DNA of 32,120 nt from Candidatus Zhuqueibacterota bacterium (GTDB lineage Bacteria; Zhuqueibacterota; Zhuqueibacteria; Residuimicrobiales; Krinioviventaceae), in assembly GCA_016934825.1 (NCBI GenBank), contig JAFGSB010000027.1, forward strand, positions 1 through 32,120, written 5' to 3'. Position numbers and translations under genes: made by a program. This document shows positions 24,071 to 32,120 of this stretch, piece after piece. Within the stretch, counting starts at the first letter, position 1. Each line of letters opens with the position of its first letter. The notes under the pieces were generated by a model. That model did no database searches and was not told the DNA's origin. It saw only the letters and a list, made by a program, of their open reading frames with translations.

Positions 24071-25594
24071 TTATGGGATTGCTGCTTTCATGATTTTTTC
24101 TTCGGTGGCTTCTTCTCTGCCGAATTCCGCCTTCTTTTTGCCTTCGGCGAAAACAACGATCCGGTCGGATATTCCCAAAATTTCCGGCAGTTCGGATGAA
24201 ACCACAACAATACTCATATCCGCCTTAACCAGTTCATCAATTAACGCGTAAATTTCCCGTTTGGCGTTGATATCTATCCCCCGGGTCGGTTCATCGAGTA
24301 AAAGAATTCTGGGATTCGTGGCAAGCCATTTGGCCAGGATCACTTTTTGCTGATTCCCGCCGCTGAGATTGGCAACCTTTTGATGCAATGAAGGTGTTTT
24401 TATTTTTAATTTTTCGACATATTGACCGGCATATTCTTCTTCCAGTTTTTCACTGATCAGTCCCATTTTCTCGGAACGCTTCAGGCTGGCAAGATTTATA
24501 TTATCCCTGACGTTCATCATCATAATCAAACCCCGCAGTTTCCGGTCTTCCGGCACGAAACCAATTCCTGCTTTGATAGCCCCGCTGGGATTGGTTATGT
24601 TGGTCTTTTGCCCGTCAATATAAACATCAACCGAGGACATATTCGGATGCAAACCGAAGATCGTTTCCAGCATTTCTGTTCTACCTGCGCCCATTAAACC
24701 GAAAATTCCAAGCACCTCGCCTTTATTTACCGTAAAATTAACATGATCGACCGTGTATTTCCCGTCAATGGTCGGATGCACGAGTGTACAATTTTCGATT
24801 TTAAACATTTCATCCCCGGAAACCGTATGCGTTCTCGGGAAAAGTTCCTTCAGGGGCCGGCCGACCATCTTTTGAATAATCAAATCCTCTGTAACTTCCC
24901 CCGTCTTAAATGAATCGACAACCCTGCCGTCCCGCAGTACGGTAATTCTGTCGCTGATTTGAAACAGTTCGTCCATTTTATGACTGATATAGACGATAGT
25001 AACACCCTGGTCGGTTAACAGCTTTATCAGTTTAAAAAGAGTGGCTATCTCCTCATCGCTGATCGCGGAGGTAGGCTCGTCCATAATCAATATTTTCGGT
25101 TTGAGCGACAGCGCTTTTGCAATTTCCACTATTTGCTGCTGGCCCACGCGTAACCCGGATATCGGCGCCCTGGGATCAAGATCCAGATTTAATTCTTTCA
25201 GTAAAACAGAGGTTTTGCGGTACATTTTATTATAATCGATGAACTTAAACGGGGTTAACGGTTCACGGCCGAGAAAAATATTTTCCGCTATGCTCAAATT
25301 ATGTATTAGATTCAATTCCTGGTATATAATTCCTATACTGCTTGACTGGGCGTCCCTGGTATTGGTAAATTTTACTTCCCCGCCATCCAGTAATATTTGT
25401 CCCTCGTAATCCTGATAAACTCCTGAAAATATTTTCATTAATGTCGATTTTCCGGCGCCGTTCTCACCGATCAACGCGTTGACTTTGGCCCGGTGAACCT
25501 TAAAACTTACATTATTCAGTGCGATTACGCCAGGAAATTTTTTTGTTACTCCCCTTGCCTCGAGAATAATATCTTTCTTTTCCAAATTGTTCAT
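24071..25594 (-). CDS. Sugar ABC transporter ATP-binding protein, RbsA/MglA-like
   Basis: This 507-residue protein holds two fused ABC domains, as usual for CUT2 sugar importers, and drives uptake from the cytoplasmic face. In the first domain the Walker A is GENGAGKST (43-51), the signature-like LRVGQQQ follows, and Walker B is ILIMDEPTSA. The second domain has a degenerate Walker A (FGLMGAGRTEM, no lysine), typical of the family, then the signature LSGGNQQKV and Walker B LLLDEPTRGID. Full length. The start has AAGGA upstream. It is transcribed ahead of the permease, and away from the binding protein gene across a 358-base divergent region. Confidence 0.95.
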   Translation of the reverse strand: MNNLEKKDIILEARGVTKKFPGVIALNNVSFKVHRAKVNALIGENGAGKSTLMKIFSGVYQDYEGQILLDGGEVKFTNTRDAQSSSIGIIYQELNLIHNLSIAENIFLGREPLTPFKFIDYNKMYRKTSVLLKELNLDLDPRAPISGLRVGQQQIVEIAKALSLKPKILIMDEPTSAISDEEIATLFKLIKLLTDQGVTIVYISHKMDELFQISDRITVLRDGRVVDSFKTGEVTEDLIIQKMVGRPLKELFPRTHTVSGDEMFKIENCTLVHPTIDGKYTVDHVNFTVNKGEVLGIFGLMGAGRTEMLETIFGLHPNMSSVDVYIDGQKTNITNPSGAIKAGIGFVPEDRKLRGLIMMMNVRDNINLASLKRSEKMGLISEKLEEEYAGQYVEKLKIKTPSLHQKVANLSGGNQQKVILAKWLATNPRILLLDEPTRGIDINAKREIYALIDELVKADMSIVVVSSELPEILGISDRIVVFAEGKKKAEFGREEATEEKIMKAAIP

Positions 25595-25952
25595 TTTTTC
25601 CTTCTGCTTATTTCATATTATTCATTCAATCCATAAAGCATAACGAATACATTTCACGATCCAATTTTTGTATATTCAGACAATAATTCTCATGCCGACG
25701 TATCAGAATATAACAAATATATTTATAATTTAAACATACTTTTGTATCATTCAACTTTAAACATTGAAAAAAATCATTTGTTACGCCGCTATCCATATGG
25801 CAGCAGCCGCTCTCCTGGCCGTCCAAGTTTACACTCGAGCAAAATAGTATTTATTCTATCCTCATATTACGGGATATCTTTACCTTGATTGCTAATCAGA
25901 TTATTTTAAATTAGTAAATATTTTTGATTGCTAAAAACAGGAGGTATGAAAA
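25595..25952. promoter_or_regulatory. Divergent control region of the sugar locus
   Basis: This 358-base gap separates the minus-strand ABC operon from the plus-strand binding-protein operon and must hold both promoters. The right end carries two copies of TTGATTGCTAA (25885-25895 and 25924-25934), 39 bases apart and the second just before the AGGAGGT ribosome site. The first also forms TGATT-GCT-AATCA, a small inverted repeat, which fits an operator. I could not assign -10 and -35 elements confidently. A minus-strand open frame at 25626-25826 looks non-coding. Confidence 0.5.
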
Positions 25953-26894
25953 GTGAAAAAAACCGTCACACTGTTAATGATTACTGTTCTGTTTGTTATT
26001 AATGTTCACATAGCGCTGTTTGCCGATGAAAAAAGTAAAATCGCGGTCGTTATCTCCACAATGAATAACCCCTGGTTTGTGGTACTGGGTGAAACTGCTG
26101 CCGAAAAAGCACGACAACTCGGTCACGATGCATTTATATTTGATTCCCAGAACGATACCAATAAGGAAGCCTCCCATTTCGAAAATATCATTGCCGCCGG
26201 TTTTAATGCAATCATTTTTAATCCAACCGATTCCGACGGTTCTATCGCCAATGTCAGACTGGCAAAAAATGCTGGGATTCCCTGTTTCTGTATTGACCGG
26301 GTTATCAATTCGACCGGGGACGCGGTGGCGCAGATATTTTCGGACAATTACACCGGCGGCATGCTCATGGGCCGGTATTTTGTCAAGACACTGGAGAAAA
26401 AAGGCAATTATGTGGAACTGCTTGGCGTTCTAAGCGCCAATCCCACCTGGAGCCGCTCCAAAGGTTTTCACAATGTGGTTGATAACTATAATGAATTAAA
26501 AATGGTCGCCCGGCAAAGCGCTGAATTTGACCGCAATAAAGCCCTTGAGGTACTGGAATCCATCTTACAGGGACGTTCCGATATCGACGCCGTCTGGTGC
26601 GGCAACGATGCCATGGCGATGGGCGCTTACCAGGCGCTGCTGGCTGCCGGGCTTGCCGACAGTGTAAAAATATTCGGGTTTGACGGCACAAAGGATGTGA
26701 TCGATGCCATTGCCGACGGTAAAATTACGGCGACCATAATGCAGTTTCCCAAAGCAGTTGCCAGCATGGGTGTGGAAACTGCCGATTTATATCTTAAAGG
26801 TAAAAGGGATTTCCAGGAGAAAATTCCGGTAGCGGTAGAACTGGTAACGCAAAACAACATTTCAAATTACACCGGATACGGGAAAAAAGAATAA
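25953..26894 (+). CDS. Periplasmic sugar-binding protein, RbsB-like
   Basis: This 313-residue protein is the substrate-binding part of a ribose-type importer. It has a signal peptide ([20 protein letters not shown], cleavage near FADE), then the two-lobed periplasmic-binding fold: [20 protein letters not shown] at the start, [31 protein letters not shown] for ligand contact, [13 protein letters not shown] and [13 protein letters not shown]. The start is GTG with AGGAGGT eight bases upstream; the ATG inside that site is too close to use. It is divergent from the ATPase and permease genes and heads an operon with the DUF2291 lipoprotein 15 bases later. Ligand not determined from sequence. Confidence 0.93.
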   Translation: MKKTVTLLMITVLFVINVHIALFADEKSKIAVVISTMNNPWFVVLGETAAEKARQLGHDAFIFDSQNDTNKEASHFENIIAAGFNAIIFNPTDSDGSIANVRLAKNAGIPCFCIDRVINSTGDAVAQIFSDNYTGGMLMGRYFVKTLEKKGNYVELLGVLSANPTWSRSKGFHNVVDNYNELKMVARQSAEFDRNKALEVLESILQGRSDIDAVWCGNDAMAMGAYQALLAAGLADSVKIFGFDGTKDVIDAIADGKITATIMQFPKAVASMGVETADLYLKGKRDFQEKIPVAVELVTQNNISNYTGYGKKE

Positions 26895-26909
26895 AACGAG
26901 TCCATAGCC

Positions 26910-27527
26910 ATGAACAAAAAACTGATTTTACCAGTGATGATTCTACTCATAACACTGTCTTGCAAGATTGAACGCCTGGATGAGGCCAGAAGAAAAGATA
27001 CACAAAAGGAATTTAACGCTGCCGACTATGCCGAAAATTTTTGGCAGACGATTCTTTTAAACAACCTGCAAAAAGCTATGGATGCCAAATTACTGATCAA
27101 GGAAATTGAATACAATCCCGCCAGGGCCAGAAAAAAATATGCCCATACACTCGGCAACAGCAGTCTTTATTATTATTTTATTCGCGGAGCGGGTTATATT
27201 CTGTCCATCGAAGAGGATATGATACGGATCAGTTTGAACCCGGACGGCATCGAACCTGAGCTGGCCATTATGACCAGTGAAATATACGGCAATGCCATCA
27301 GGGATGGCGCCGGTCTTTTAAATATTAATGACTTTGACAACATTCAAAATTTTAACGACATCTCTAACGAGATCAATAAAATCGTTTTGGAAAAAGTAGT
27401 CCCCACTTTTAAAAACAAACTGAAAACGGGTGACAAGATCTCTTTTACCGGCTGCGCCGAGGTCATGGATGAAACTCTTGATCTGGATCCGTTATTGCTG
27501 GTACCTGTTATTGTCGAAAAAATGTAA
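26910..27527 (+). CDS. DUF2291 periplasmic lipoprotein
   Basis: This 205-residue protein has a short lipoprotein-like signal (MNKKLILPVMILLITLSC, Cys18; the lipobox is not canonical) and matches the DUF2291 family. Supporting motifs are YYYFIRGAGYILSIEEDMIRI, then IYGNAIRDGAGLLNINDF and FNDISNEINKIVLEKV, which correspond to the family's conserved ALRDA, INDF and N-terminal-of-helix segments. DUF2291 genes commonly sit beside ribose-type ABC transporters. Their role is unknown, perhaps an accessory lipoprotein of the transport system. It follows the binding-protein gene by 15 bases and is probably co-translated with it. It has no catalytic signature. Confidence 0.85.
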   Translation: MNKKLILPVMILLITLSCKIERLDEARRKDTQKEFNAADYAENFWQTILLNNLQKAMDAKLLIKEIEYNPARARKKYAHTLGNSSLYYYFIRGAGYILSIEEDMIRISLNPDGIEPELAIMTSEIYGNAIRDGAGLLNINDFDNIQNFNDISNEINKIVLEKVVPTFKNKLKTGDKISFTGCAEVMDETLDLDPLLLVPVIVEKM

Positions 27528-27663
27528 TTTTAGTTTACTTTTATATCCCAAAATTTAAAGCTCTGTTTAAAAATTCTTTTTTTATTTTAAATTATTCTTA
27601 AATTATTATTAATTGTGCAGAATATATTTCTAAAATATATTAACACTAATTAAAGGGGTCTCT

Positions 27664-28614
27664 ATGAAAAATATTTTTCAATTTTCAAGAAGGGATTTCC
27701 TGAAATTCTCGGGTATCAGTATGGGGGCGACAGCATTAACCGGCCAGAATTTGTATGCTCAAAATGAAATGATATTAAAAGAACAACAAAAGATTTGTAT
27801 TTTCTCAAAACATCTACAATGGCTGGACTATGACGGCATGGCCAAAACTGCAGCAAATATCGGTTTTGACGGAATTGATCTGACCGTCCGTCCAAGAGGA
27901 CATGTACTGCCCGGGAATGTGGAAACGGATCTCCCCAGAGCCGTTGAGGCGGTAAAAAAAGCCGGCCTGGAAGTCCCGATGATCACAACAAACATACAAG
28001 ATGCGGACGATCCGCTGACCGAAAAAATTTTAAAAACAGCATCAAAGCTGGGTATTCAATATTACCGCATGGGCTGGTACGATTATGATCCAAAGCTGGA
28101 AATTCAGCAAAATCTGGATAATTTTGTCTCCAGGCTCAAAGCGTTAGCCGCTGTGAATGAGCACCATCAGATTAAAGGTGCGTACCAGAACCACTCGGGA
28201 ACCGGATTCGGAGCGCCGGTATGGGATATCTGGCTGACACTGAAAGAAGTTAATTCAAAATGGCTTGGCTGTCAATTCGACATCAGGCATGCCGTCGTGG
28301 AAAACGGGCACACCTGGCCAATAACGTTAAAAGCGCTCGGGTCCTACATCAATACGTTGGATATTAAAGACTTTATCTGGAAAAAGGATGAAAAGACCTG
28401 GCAGACCGAGAATGTCCCTCTTGGGGAGGGTATGGTCGATTTTAACGAGTATTTTAAACTGATAAAAAGCTATAACATCAGGGCCCCTATTTGTCTGCAT
28501 TTGGAATACCCGCTTGGCGGCGCCGAACATGGTAATACGTCTTTAACTGTGGACCCGCAGGTTGTTATAACCGCCATGAAAAAAGATTTGACTTTTCTGA
28601 AAGATTTGTTGTAA
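27664..28614 (+). CDS. Tat-exported sugar phosphate isomerase/epimerase-like TIM barrel
   Basis: This 316-residue protein has a twin-arginine signal (SRRDFLKFSGISMGATAL, near residues 8-25) and so is exported folded to the periplasm. The rest is an AP endonuclease 2 / xylose isomerase-like TIM barrel, which in related enzymes uses a divalent metal to isomerise, epimerise or dehydrate sugars and inositols. Likely metal and substrate segments are GFDGIDLTVRPRG near 63, QNHSG near 175, CQFDIRHAVVENG near 205 and LHLEYP near 285. The name is from the family and does not mean a phosphorylated substrate. SD is AAGGGG. It lies 136 bases after the DUF2291 gene and 55 before pirin. Confidence 0.9.
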   Translation: MKNIFQFSRRDFLKFSGISMGATALTGQNLYAQNEMILKEQQKICIFSKHLQWLDYDGMAKTAANIGFDGIDLTVRPRGHVLPGNVETDLPRAVEAVKKAGLEVPMITTNIQDADDPLTEKILKTASKLGIQYYRMGWYDYDPKLEIQQNLDNFVSRLKALAAVNEHHQIKGAYQNHSGTGFGAPVWDIWLTLKEVNSKWLGCQFDIRHAVVENGHTWPITLKALGSYINTLDIKDFIWKKDEKTWQTENVPLGEGMVDFNEYFKLIKSYNIRAPICLHLEYPLGGAEHGNTSLTVDPQVVITAMKKDLTFLKDLL

Positions 28615-28669
28615 AATTTTGATGTTTTAACTCCCTGTTAATTTTTTATAAATGATAGAGGAGAACATC

Positions 28670-29581
28670 ATGAGTGTTACAAGAAAAATAAACAAAGTTT
28701 TCAAAAGCGTACCGACATTGGAAGGAGCCGGAGTACACCTGAAAAGGGCGTTCGGAAACAGGGAGCCCACCCTATTAGACCCTTTCCTGCTGTTAGATGA
28801 TTTCCACTCAAACAATCCGGATGAGTACATTAAAGGATTTCCCTGGCACCCGCACCGGGGTATCGAGACTATTACTTACATGCTGCGCGGTACGGTTGAA
28901 CATGCCGACAGTATGGGCAACAAGGGGACCATTCATTCGGGAGATGTGCAATGGATGACGGCGGGCAGCGGGATCATACACCAGGAAATGCCGAAAGGAG
29001 AAAAAGGGGGTGAAATGTGGGGCCTGCAGCTCTGGGCCAACCTGCCCGCATCAAGTAAAATGATGGCCCCCCGCTATCGGGATATTAAAAGCGGCAACAT
29101 CCCTGAAGTGATTCTGGAAACCGGTACTAAAATTAAAGTTATTAGCGGTTCGGTAAACGGCTTTACAGGACCTGTCAGAGATATCGTTATCGAACCGGAA
29201 TACCTGGATGTATTCGTGCCCCCGGATACTACGTTTAACCACCCCGTACGATCAGATTATACAGTTTTTGCTTATGTTTTAGAAGGACAAGGTTTTTTTG
29301 ACAGGGGACGGGATTCTTATGCCTACGAAATAGAAGGTGCAAGTTATATTGATCTTGACAGGGAATGTTTGATTAAAAACGAAAGCCTGGTTATATATGA
29401 AAACGGCGACCATGTCGAAATAACAACCCAGGAAAGCACGTTGCGTTTTCTGCTCATCTCCGGCAGACCTATTCGTGAACCGGTGGCGTGGTACGGTCCA
29501 GTTGTTATGAATACACAGGATGAATTACGTGTCGCCTTTCAGGAATTTCAAAATGGGACGTTTATTAAACATAAAAAATAA
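28670..29581 (+). CDS. Pirin family protein
   Basis: This 303-residue protein is a bicupin of the pirin family. Bacterial members bind a transition metal, and some act as quercetinases while others regulate metabolic enzymes. The metal ligands are complete: His60, His62, His104 and Glu106, in PWHPHRGIE and SGIIHQEMP. The N-terminal RAFGNREPTLLDPFLLLDDF is typical. The start is the ATG at 28670, not the one at 28652, because GAGGAG lies six bases upstream of it. It has no signal peptide and should be cytoplasmic, unlike its neighbours. It lies between the Tat-exported isomerase and the oxidoreductase in the same direction. Confidence 0.93.
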   Translation: MSVTRKINKVFKSVPTLEGAGVHLKRAFGNREPTLLDPFLLLDDFHSNNPDEYIKGFPWHPHRGIETITYMLRGTVEHADSMGNKGTIHSGDVQWMTAGSGIIHQEMPKGEKGGEMWGLQLWANLPASSKMMAPRYRDIKSGNIPEVILETGTKIKVISGSVNGFTGPVRDIVIEPEYLDVFVPPDTTFNHPVRSDYTVFAYVLEGQGFFDRGRDSYAYEIEGASYIDLDRECLIKNESLVIYENGDHVEITTQESTLRFLLISGRPIREPVAWYGPVVMNTQDELRVAFQEFQNGTFIKHKK

Positions 29582-29700
29582 AATTTGAGCGGCAACACTG
29601 TTCATAATAACGGTTTTAAATTTTGTGTTTTCGGTTGTTAAACGTGTATAATAACTAAAAATTAATGATAAAAAAATGATAATTTCAAAAGGAAGACAAA

Positions 29701-31218
29701 ATGGAAAATAAAAAAAACATCAACAGGCGGTCTTTTTTAGGGGCGTCATCGACTGCCGCAATCGGCATGATGATCGTGCCCCGTCACGTATTGGGCGGAC
29801 CCAAATACGTGGCCCCGAGTGACAAGGTCAATATCGGTTATATCGGTACGGGAACTCAGGGTATACGGGTTTTAATGGAATTCTTACGTCATGAGGAAGT
29901 GCATATCGCTTGCATCTGTGACGCAAACCGGGACAGCCAGGATTATCCCGAATGGTCAAAAAACGAAATTCGGGACAAAATTCGAAATTTTCTCGACATT
30001 CCAGACTGGGGTGAGGGAAATAAGGGCTGCCGCGCCGGCCGGGAAGTCGGCAAGGAAATTGTTGAAACTTTTTACAAAAAAATCCGCGGCGTCAGCGATT
30101 ACAAAGGCTGTAAAGCGTATGAAGATTTCCGTGAACTGCTGGAGAAAGAAAAAGACCTGGATGCCGTTTGTATCCTGACACCGGAACACCTTCACGCCAC
30201 AATTGCAATTGCCGCCATGAAAAAAGGCAAACATGTCATCACACACAAACCGGTTTCCAATTTCCTGTCCGAGGTCCGGCTGGCGGCCAAAACCGCCGAA
30301 GAAACAAAAGCCGCCTCGCACATGTTTTGTTCCGCCTCAAGGCACACGACCCCCCTGTTGTGTGAATGGATATGGAACGGCGCAATCGGTCAGGTTCGCG
30401 AAGTACATAACTGGACAACCAGACCGTTCTGGCCGCAGGGCATGACGGAATATCCGAAAGAGACGCCGCCCGTTCCCGATGGTTTTAACTGGGACCTGTG
30501 GCTGGGTCCGGCGGAATACCGGCCTTATCATCCGGCATACACTCATGCCGTGTTCCGTGGCTGGTATGACTTTGGCACCGGCCCCATGGGTGATATGGGA
30601 CATTACAGCTTTTACCAGTTGTGGCAAATTTTGAAACTGGGTTCACCCCTCACCATAGAAGCCTGTCGGAGTGAATACTGGTCCATTTCAGATTGTTCCT
30701 GGCACAAAAATGTGAATACGGTATCCCTGCCCCGCGCCGCAATCGTCCATTGGGAATTCCCGCAGCGCGGTGATATGGCCCCGGTTACTCTGCACTGGTA
30801 CGACGGCGGAATGAGACCGCCCCTCCCGAAAGAACTGGAAGAGGATGACAGAAAAATGCCGGAAGAGGGTATGCTGTTTGTTGGAGATGAAGGGAAAATT
30901 CTGGCCGGTTTTGCCGGGAACAGTCCCCGTATTATCCCGGAAAAACAAATGAAAGAATTCAATCGTCCGCCTGAAACATTGCCCCGACCAATTGACGAAA
31001 TCGACCAATGGATCAGGGCCTGCCGCGGTGGTGAACCGGCGGGTGCGAATTTTGAAGCGGCCCGGCCCATTAATGAAACCATTTGTCTCGGTACAATAGC
31101 TCTACGCGCCGATAAAAAACTGCAATGGGACGCCGACAAAATGCAAATCACCAATGACGATGAAGCAAACAAACTCATTTACCGGAAATACCGCAAAGGC
31201 TGGGAATTGGAGGTTTAA
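29701..31218 (+). CDS. Tat-exported Gfo/Idh/MocA family oxidoreductase
   Basis: This 505-residue protein starts with a twin-arginine signal (NRRSFLGASSTAAIGMMIVP) and so acts in the periplasm. After it come the NAD(P)-binding Rossmann motif NIGYIGTGTQGIRVL (GTGTQG, about residues 42-56) and the dehydrogenase segment EHLHATIAIAAMKKGKHVITHKP near 162-184, where the usual EKP is THKP with the lysine kept. The C-terminal half is the family's substrate-binding beta-sheet domain (DFGTGPMGDMGHY, WEFPQRG). Periplasmic members such as glucose-fructose oxidoreductase hold the cofactor tightly. It closes the plus-strand sugar operon, followed by a terminator. Substrate unknown. Confidence 0.93.
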   Translation: MENKKNINRRSFLGASSTAAIGMMIVPRHVLGGPKYVAPSDKVNIGYIGTGTQGIRVLMEFLRHEEVHIACICDANRDSQDYPEWSKNEIRDKIRNFLDIPDWGEGNKGCRAGREVGKEIVETFYKKIRGVSDYKGCKAYEDFRELLEKEKDLDAVCILTPEHLHATIAIAAMKKGKHVITHKPVSNFLSEVRLAAKTAEETKAASHMFCSASRHTTPLLCEWIWNGAIGQVREVHNWTTRPFWPQGMTEYPKETPPVPDGFNWDLWLGPAEYRPYHPAYTHAVFRGWYDFGTGPMGDMGHYSFYQLWQILKLGSPLTIEACRSEYWSISDCSWHKNVNTVSLPRAAIVHWEFPQRGDMAPVTLHWYDGGMRPPLPKELEEDDRKMPEEGMLFVGDEGKILAGFAGNSPRIIPEKQMKEFNRPPETLPRPIDEIDQWIRACRGGEPAGANFEAARPINETICLGTIALRADKKLQWDADKMQITNDDEANKLIYRKYRKGWELEV

Positions 31219-31275
31219 TGCGGTTTTTATTTAAACTAATTTTTTAACCTGAATTTTTGTATAGATTTAAAATTG

Positions 31276-31313
31276 AGGTACAGTCCGCTTTAAAGCTGGC
31301 TGTGCCTTTTTTT
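31276..31313 (+). terminator. Rho-independent terminator of the sugar operon
   Basis: AGGTACAG (31276-31283) pairs with CTGTGCCT (31300-31307) with one G-U, and the stem is followed by a run of seven T (31307-31313). It lies 57 bases after the oxidoreductase stop. The next genes read from the other strand. Confidence 0.8.
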
Positions 31314-31392
31314 ATAATCAAAATTTTATTATCCTTATAAATTAGTGTGAGCCGTGGGCAGGGAATAATGATAAAATACTTAAAAATTACAA

Positions 31393-31767
31393 TTAATTTT
31401 GTTTTTTTATCGGTAAATGACGGATTCGGTATGTTCTATCGTTGACACTAATGATCGTTCCTTTTTGCAGTGCAGATATTGAATGTTTCAACACCTGACT
31501 CAGGTGTTCATTTACATTATCAGGCCTGGCATTCTTCAATCGAAAAATAATAATACTTGGCAATTTTTCTCCGGATGCAGCCATGATATCCCCAAAATCC
31601 AAATCAAAGGTTAAAATAACATATTTCTCCTTAAATGCCAAATCGAGTATATCCGAATCCATAGCCGTTATCATACCCAGTTCACGAACATGGATTACAT
31701 CAAATCCTTGCTCACGAAGCCAACTTACAGTAGTTTGGGATATACCCATATCAGCTAAAAATGTCAT
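31393..31767 (-). CDS. DUF5615 PIN-like toxin
   Basis: This 124-residue protein belongs to the DUF5615 family (PIN-like), predicted RNase toxins of type II toxin-antitoxin pairs. The acidic pattern expected of a PIN nuclease is present: Asp6 in FLADMGIS, Glu29 in HVREL, Asp37 and Asp39 in AMDSDIL, and Asp55, Asp57 and Asp60 in LTFDLDFGD. The rest is compact with no other domain. Its start overlaps the stop of the upstream DUF433 gene by four bases, the usual antitoxin-first order. No experimental target is known to me for this group. Confidence 0.9.
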   Translation of the reverse strand: MTFLADMGISQTTVSWLREQGFDVIHVRELGMITAMDSDILDLAFKEKYVILTFDLDFGDIMAASGEKLPSIIIFRLKNARPDNVNEHLSQVLKHSISALQKGTIISVNDRTYRIRHLPIKKQN

Positions 31768-32003
31768 AGTAATGACACGCCTGTATCAGCATATACTTCA
31801 TCAGAGGCCAAATATGCGGCATATTGCAAGCATTGTTGTATATCTTTATTTTCCAGATCAGGGTAATCATCTATAATCTCTTTTGAAGTCATTCCGTTTG
31901 CCAACAGGTTAAGAACCAATGATACAGTTATCCGTAAACCGCGTATACAGGCTTTTCCTCCCAAAACCTGCGGATTGTATGTAATTCTGTCAAAAGTAGT
32001 CAT
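31764..32003 (-). CDS. DUF433 antitoxin
   Basis: This 79-residue protein is a DUF433 antitoxin, small and probably DNA-binding through a helix-turn-helix, that should neutralise the DUF5615 toxin. The signature VLGGKACIRGLRITVSLVLN, then ANGMTSKEIIDDYPDLENKDI, is typical, with the ITVSLV strand and the helical DYPDL segment. A GGAGAA ribosome site lies a few bases upstream of the ATG. It is coupled to the toxin by a four-base overlap. An 11-bp inverted repeat 39 bases upstream may be its autoregulatory operator. Confidence 0.92.
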   Translation of the reverse strand: MTTFDRITYNPQVLGGKACIRGLRITVSLVLNLLANGMTSKEIIDDYPDLENKDIQQCLQYAAYLASDEVYADTGVSLL

Positions 32004-32041
32004 AATTTTCTCCGTTTTTGTTATTTATAACATATCACTCT

Positions 32042-32069
32042 TGTCCAAAATAGGTTTTTATTTTGGACA
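32042..32069. promoter_or_regulatory. Inverted repeat upstream of the toxin-antitoxin operon
   Basis: TGTCCAAAATA (32042-32052) and TATTTTGGACA (32059-32069) are perfect 11-bp arms with a 6-base spacer, starting 39 bases before the DUF433 start codon. Operators for antitoxin autoregulation have this form. A terminator for a gene beyond the window edge is the main alternative. Confidence 0.55.
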
Positions 32070-32120
32070 GCACTTTGATTGAATATTAGCTACATGTAAA
32101 AAATGCTAATTTAAATATTG

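Noticed and set aside
25626-25826. Minus-strand 66-codon open frame in the divergent sugar control region
   Set aside because: No ribosome site, no family likeness, and it lies where promoters are expected.
1-32120. CRISPR array, tRNA, rRNA or prophage genes
   Set aside because: Looked for repeat-spacer periodicity, cloverleaf stems and phage or transposase motifs by eye and saw none; a covariance-model or CRISPR search was not possible here.

Overview
The window looks like a chromosomal segment of a Gram-negative bacterium of the FCB superphylum, most like Calditrichota, KSB1 or Ignavibacteriota. The main reason is a very large secreted protein ending in a type IX-style C-terminal sorting domain (NYPNPFN start, FlgD-like fold, basic end). 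Supporting evidence is a DUF3078 barrel, a BamA/TamA-like barrel, FG-GAP lipoproteins and Tat-exported sugar enzymes. Phylum placement is inference. Intergenic DNA is AT-rich. No tRNA, rRNA, CRISPR array, intact transposase or phage gene was seen.

Layout. (1) 1-1468: AT-rich DNA around a PAT-like GNAT acetyltransferase. (2) 1469-2746: membrane sensor with 7TM and PAS regions and a four-cysteine tail but no kinase domain. (3) 5349-2975, minus: cydA-cydB, cytochrome bd quinol oxidase, behind a near-consensus promoter. (4) 5670-8298, plus: a DNA-damage block of SRAP protein, UmuD and UmuC, with a perfect inverted repeat before umuD. (5) 8323-10644: a DUF4380-type protein whose lipoprotein signal is cut by an in-frame TAG, then an FG-GAP lipoprotein. 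(6) 10728-14888, plus: CDF metal exporter, unknown membrane-anchored protein, a possible decayed gene, GNAT acetyltransferase, class I glutamine amidotransferase and a metallo-beta-lactamase hydrolase. (7) 19366-14975, minus: a 1463-residue CotH/beta-helix surface protein. (8) 22780-19627, minus: zinc-ribbon methyltransferase overlapping an outer-membrane barrel gene, then a DUF3078 barrel with a strong terminator. (9) 23057-31313: a sugar locus with ABC ATPase and permease on minus, and binding protein, DUF2291 lipoprotein, Tat-exported isomerase/epimerase, pirin and Tat-exported Gfo/Idh/MocA oxidoreductase on plus, closed by a terminator. (10) 32003-31393, minus: DUF433-DUF5615 antitoxin-toxin pair with an upstream inverted repeat.

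How the genes may work together. The sugar locus suggests that a sugar or glycoside is oxidised and rearranged in the periplasm by two Tat-exported enzymes, with the product captured by the binding protein and imported. The SRAP-umuDC block pairs abasic-site protection with translesion synthesis, probably under LexA-type control. The remaining blocks look like ordinary housekeeping or accessory genes. The least explained items are the kinase-less sensor, the broken lipoprotein signal, the CotH/beta-helix fusion, a perfect 15-bp hairpin inside a GNAT gene, and a recurrent intergenic GTGTCCGGTTAA-like motif.
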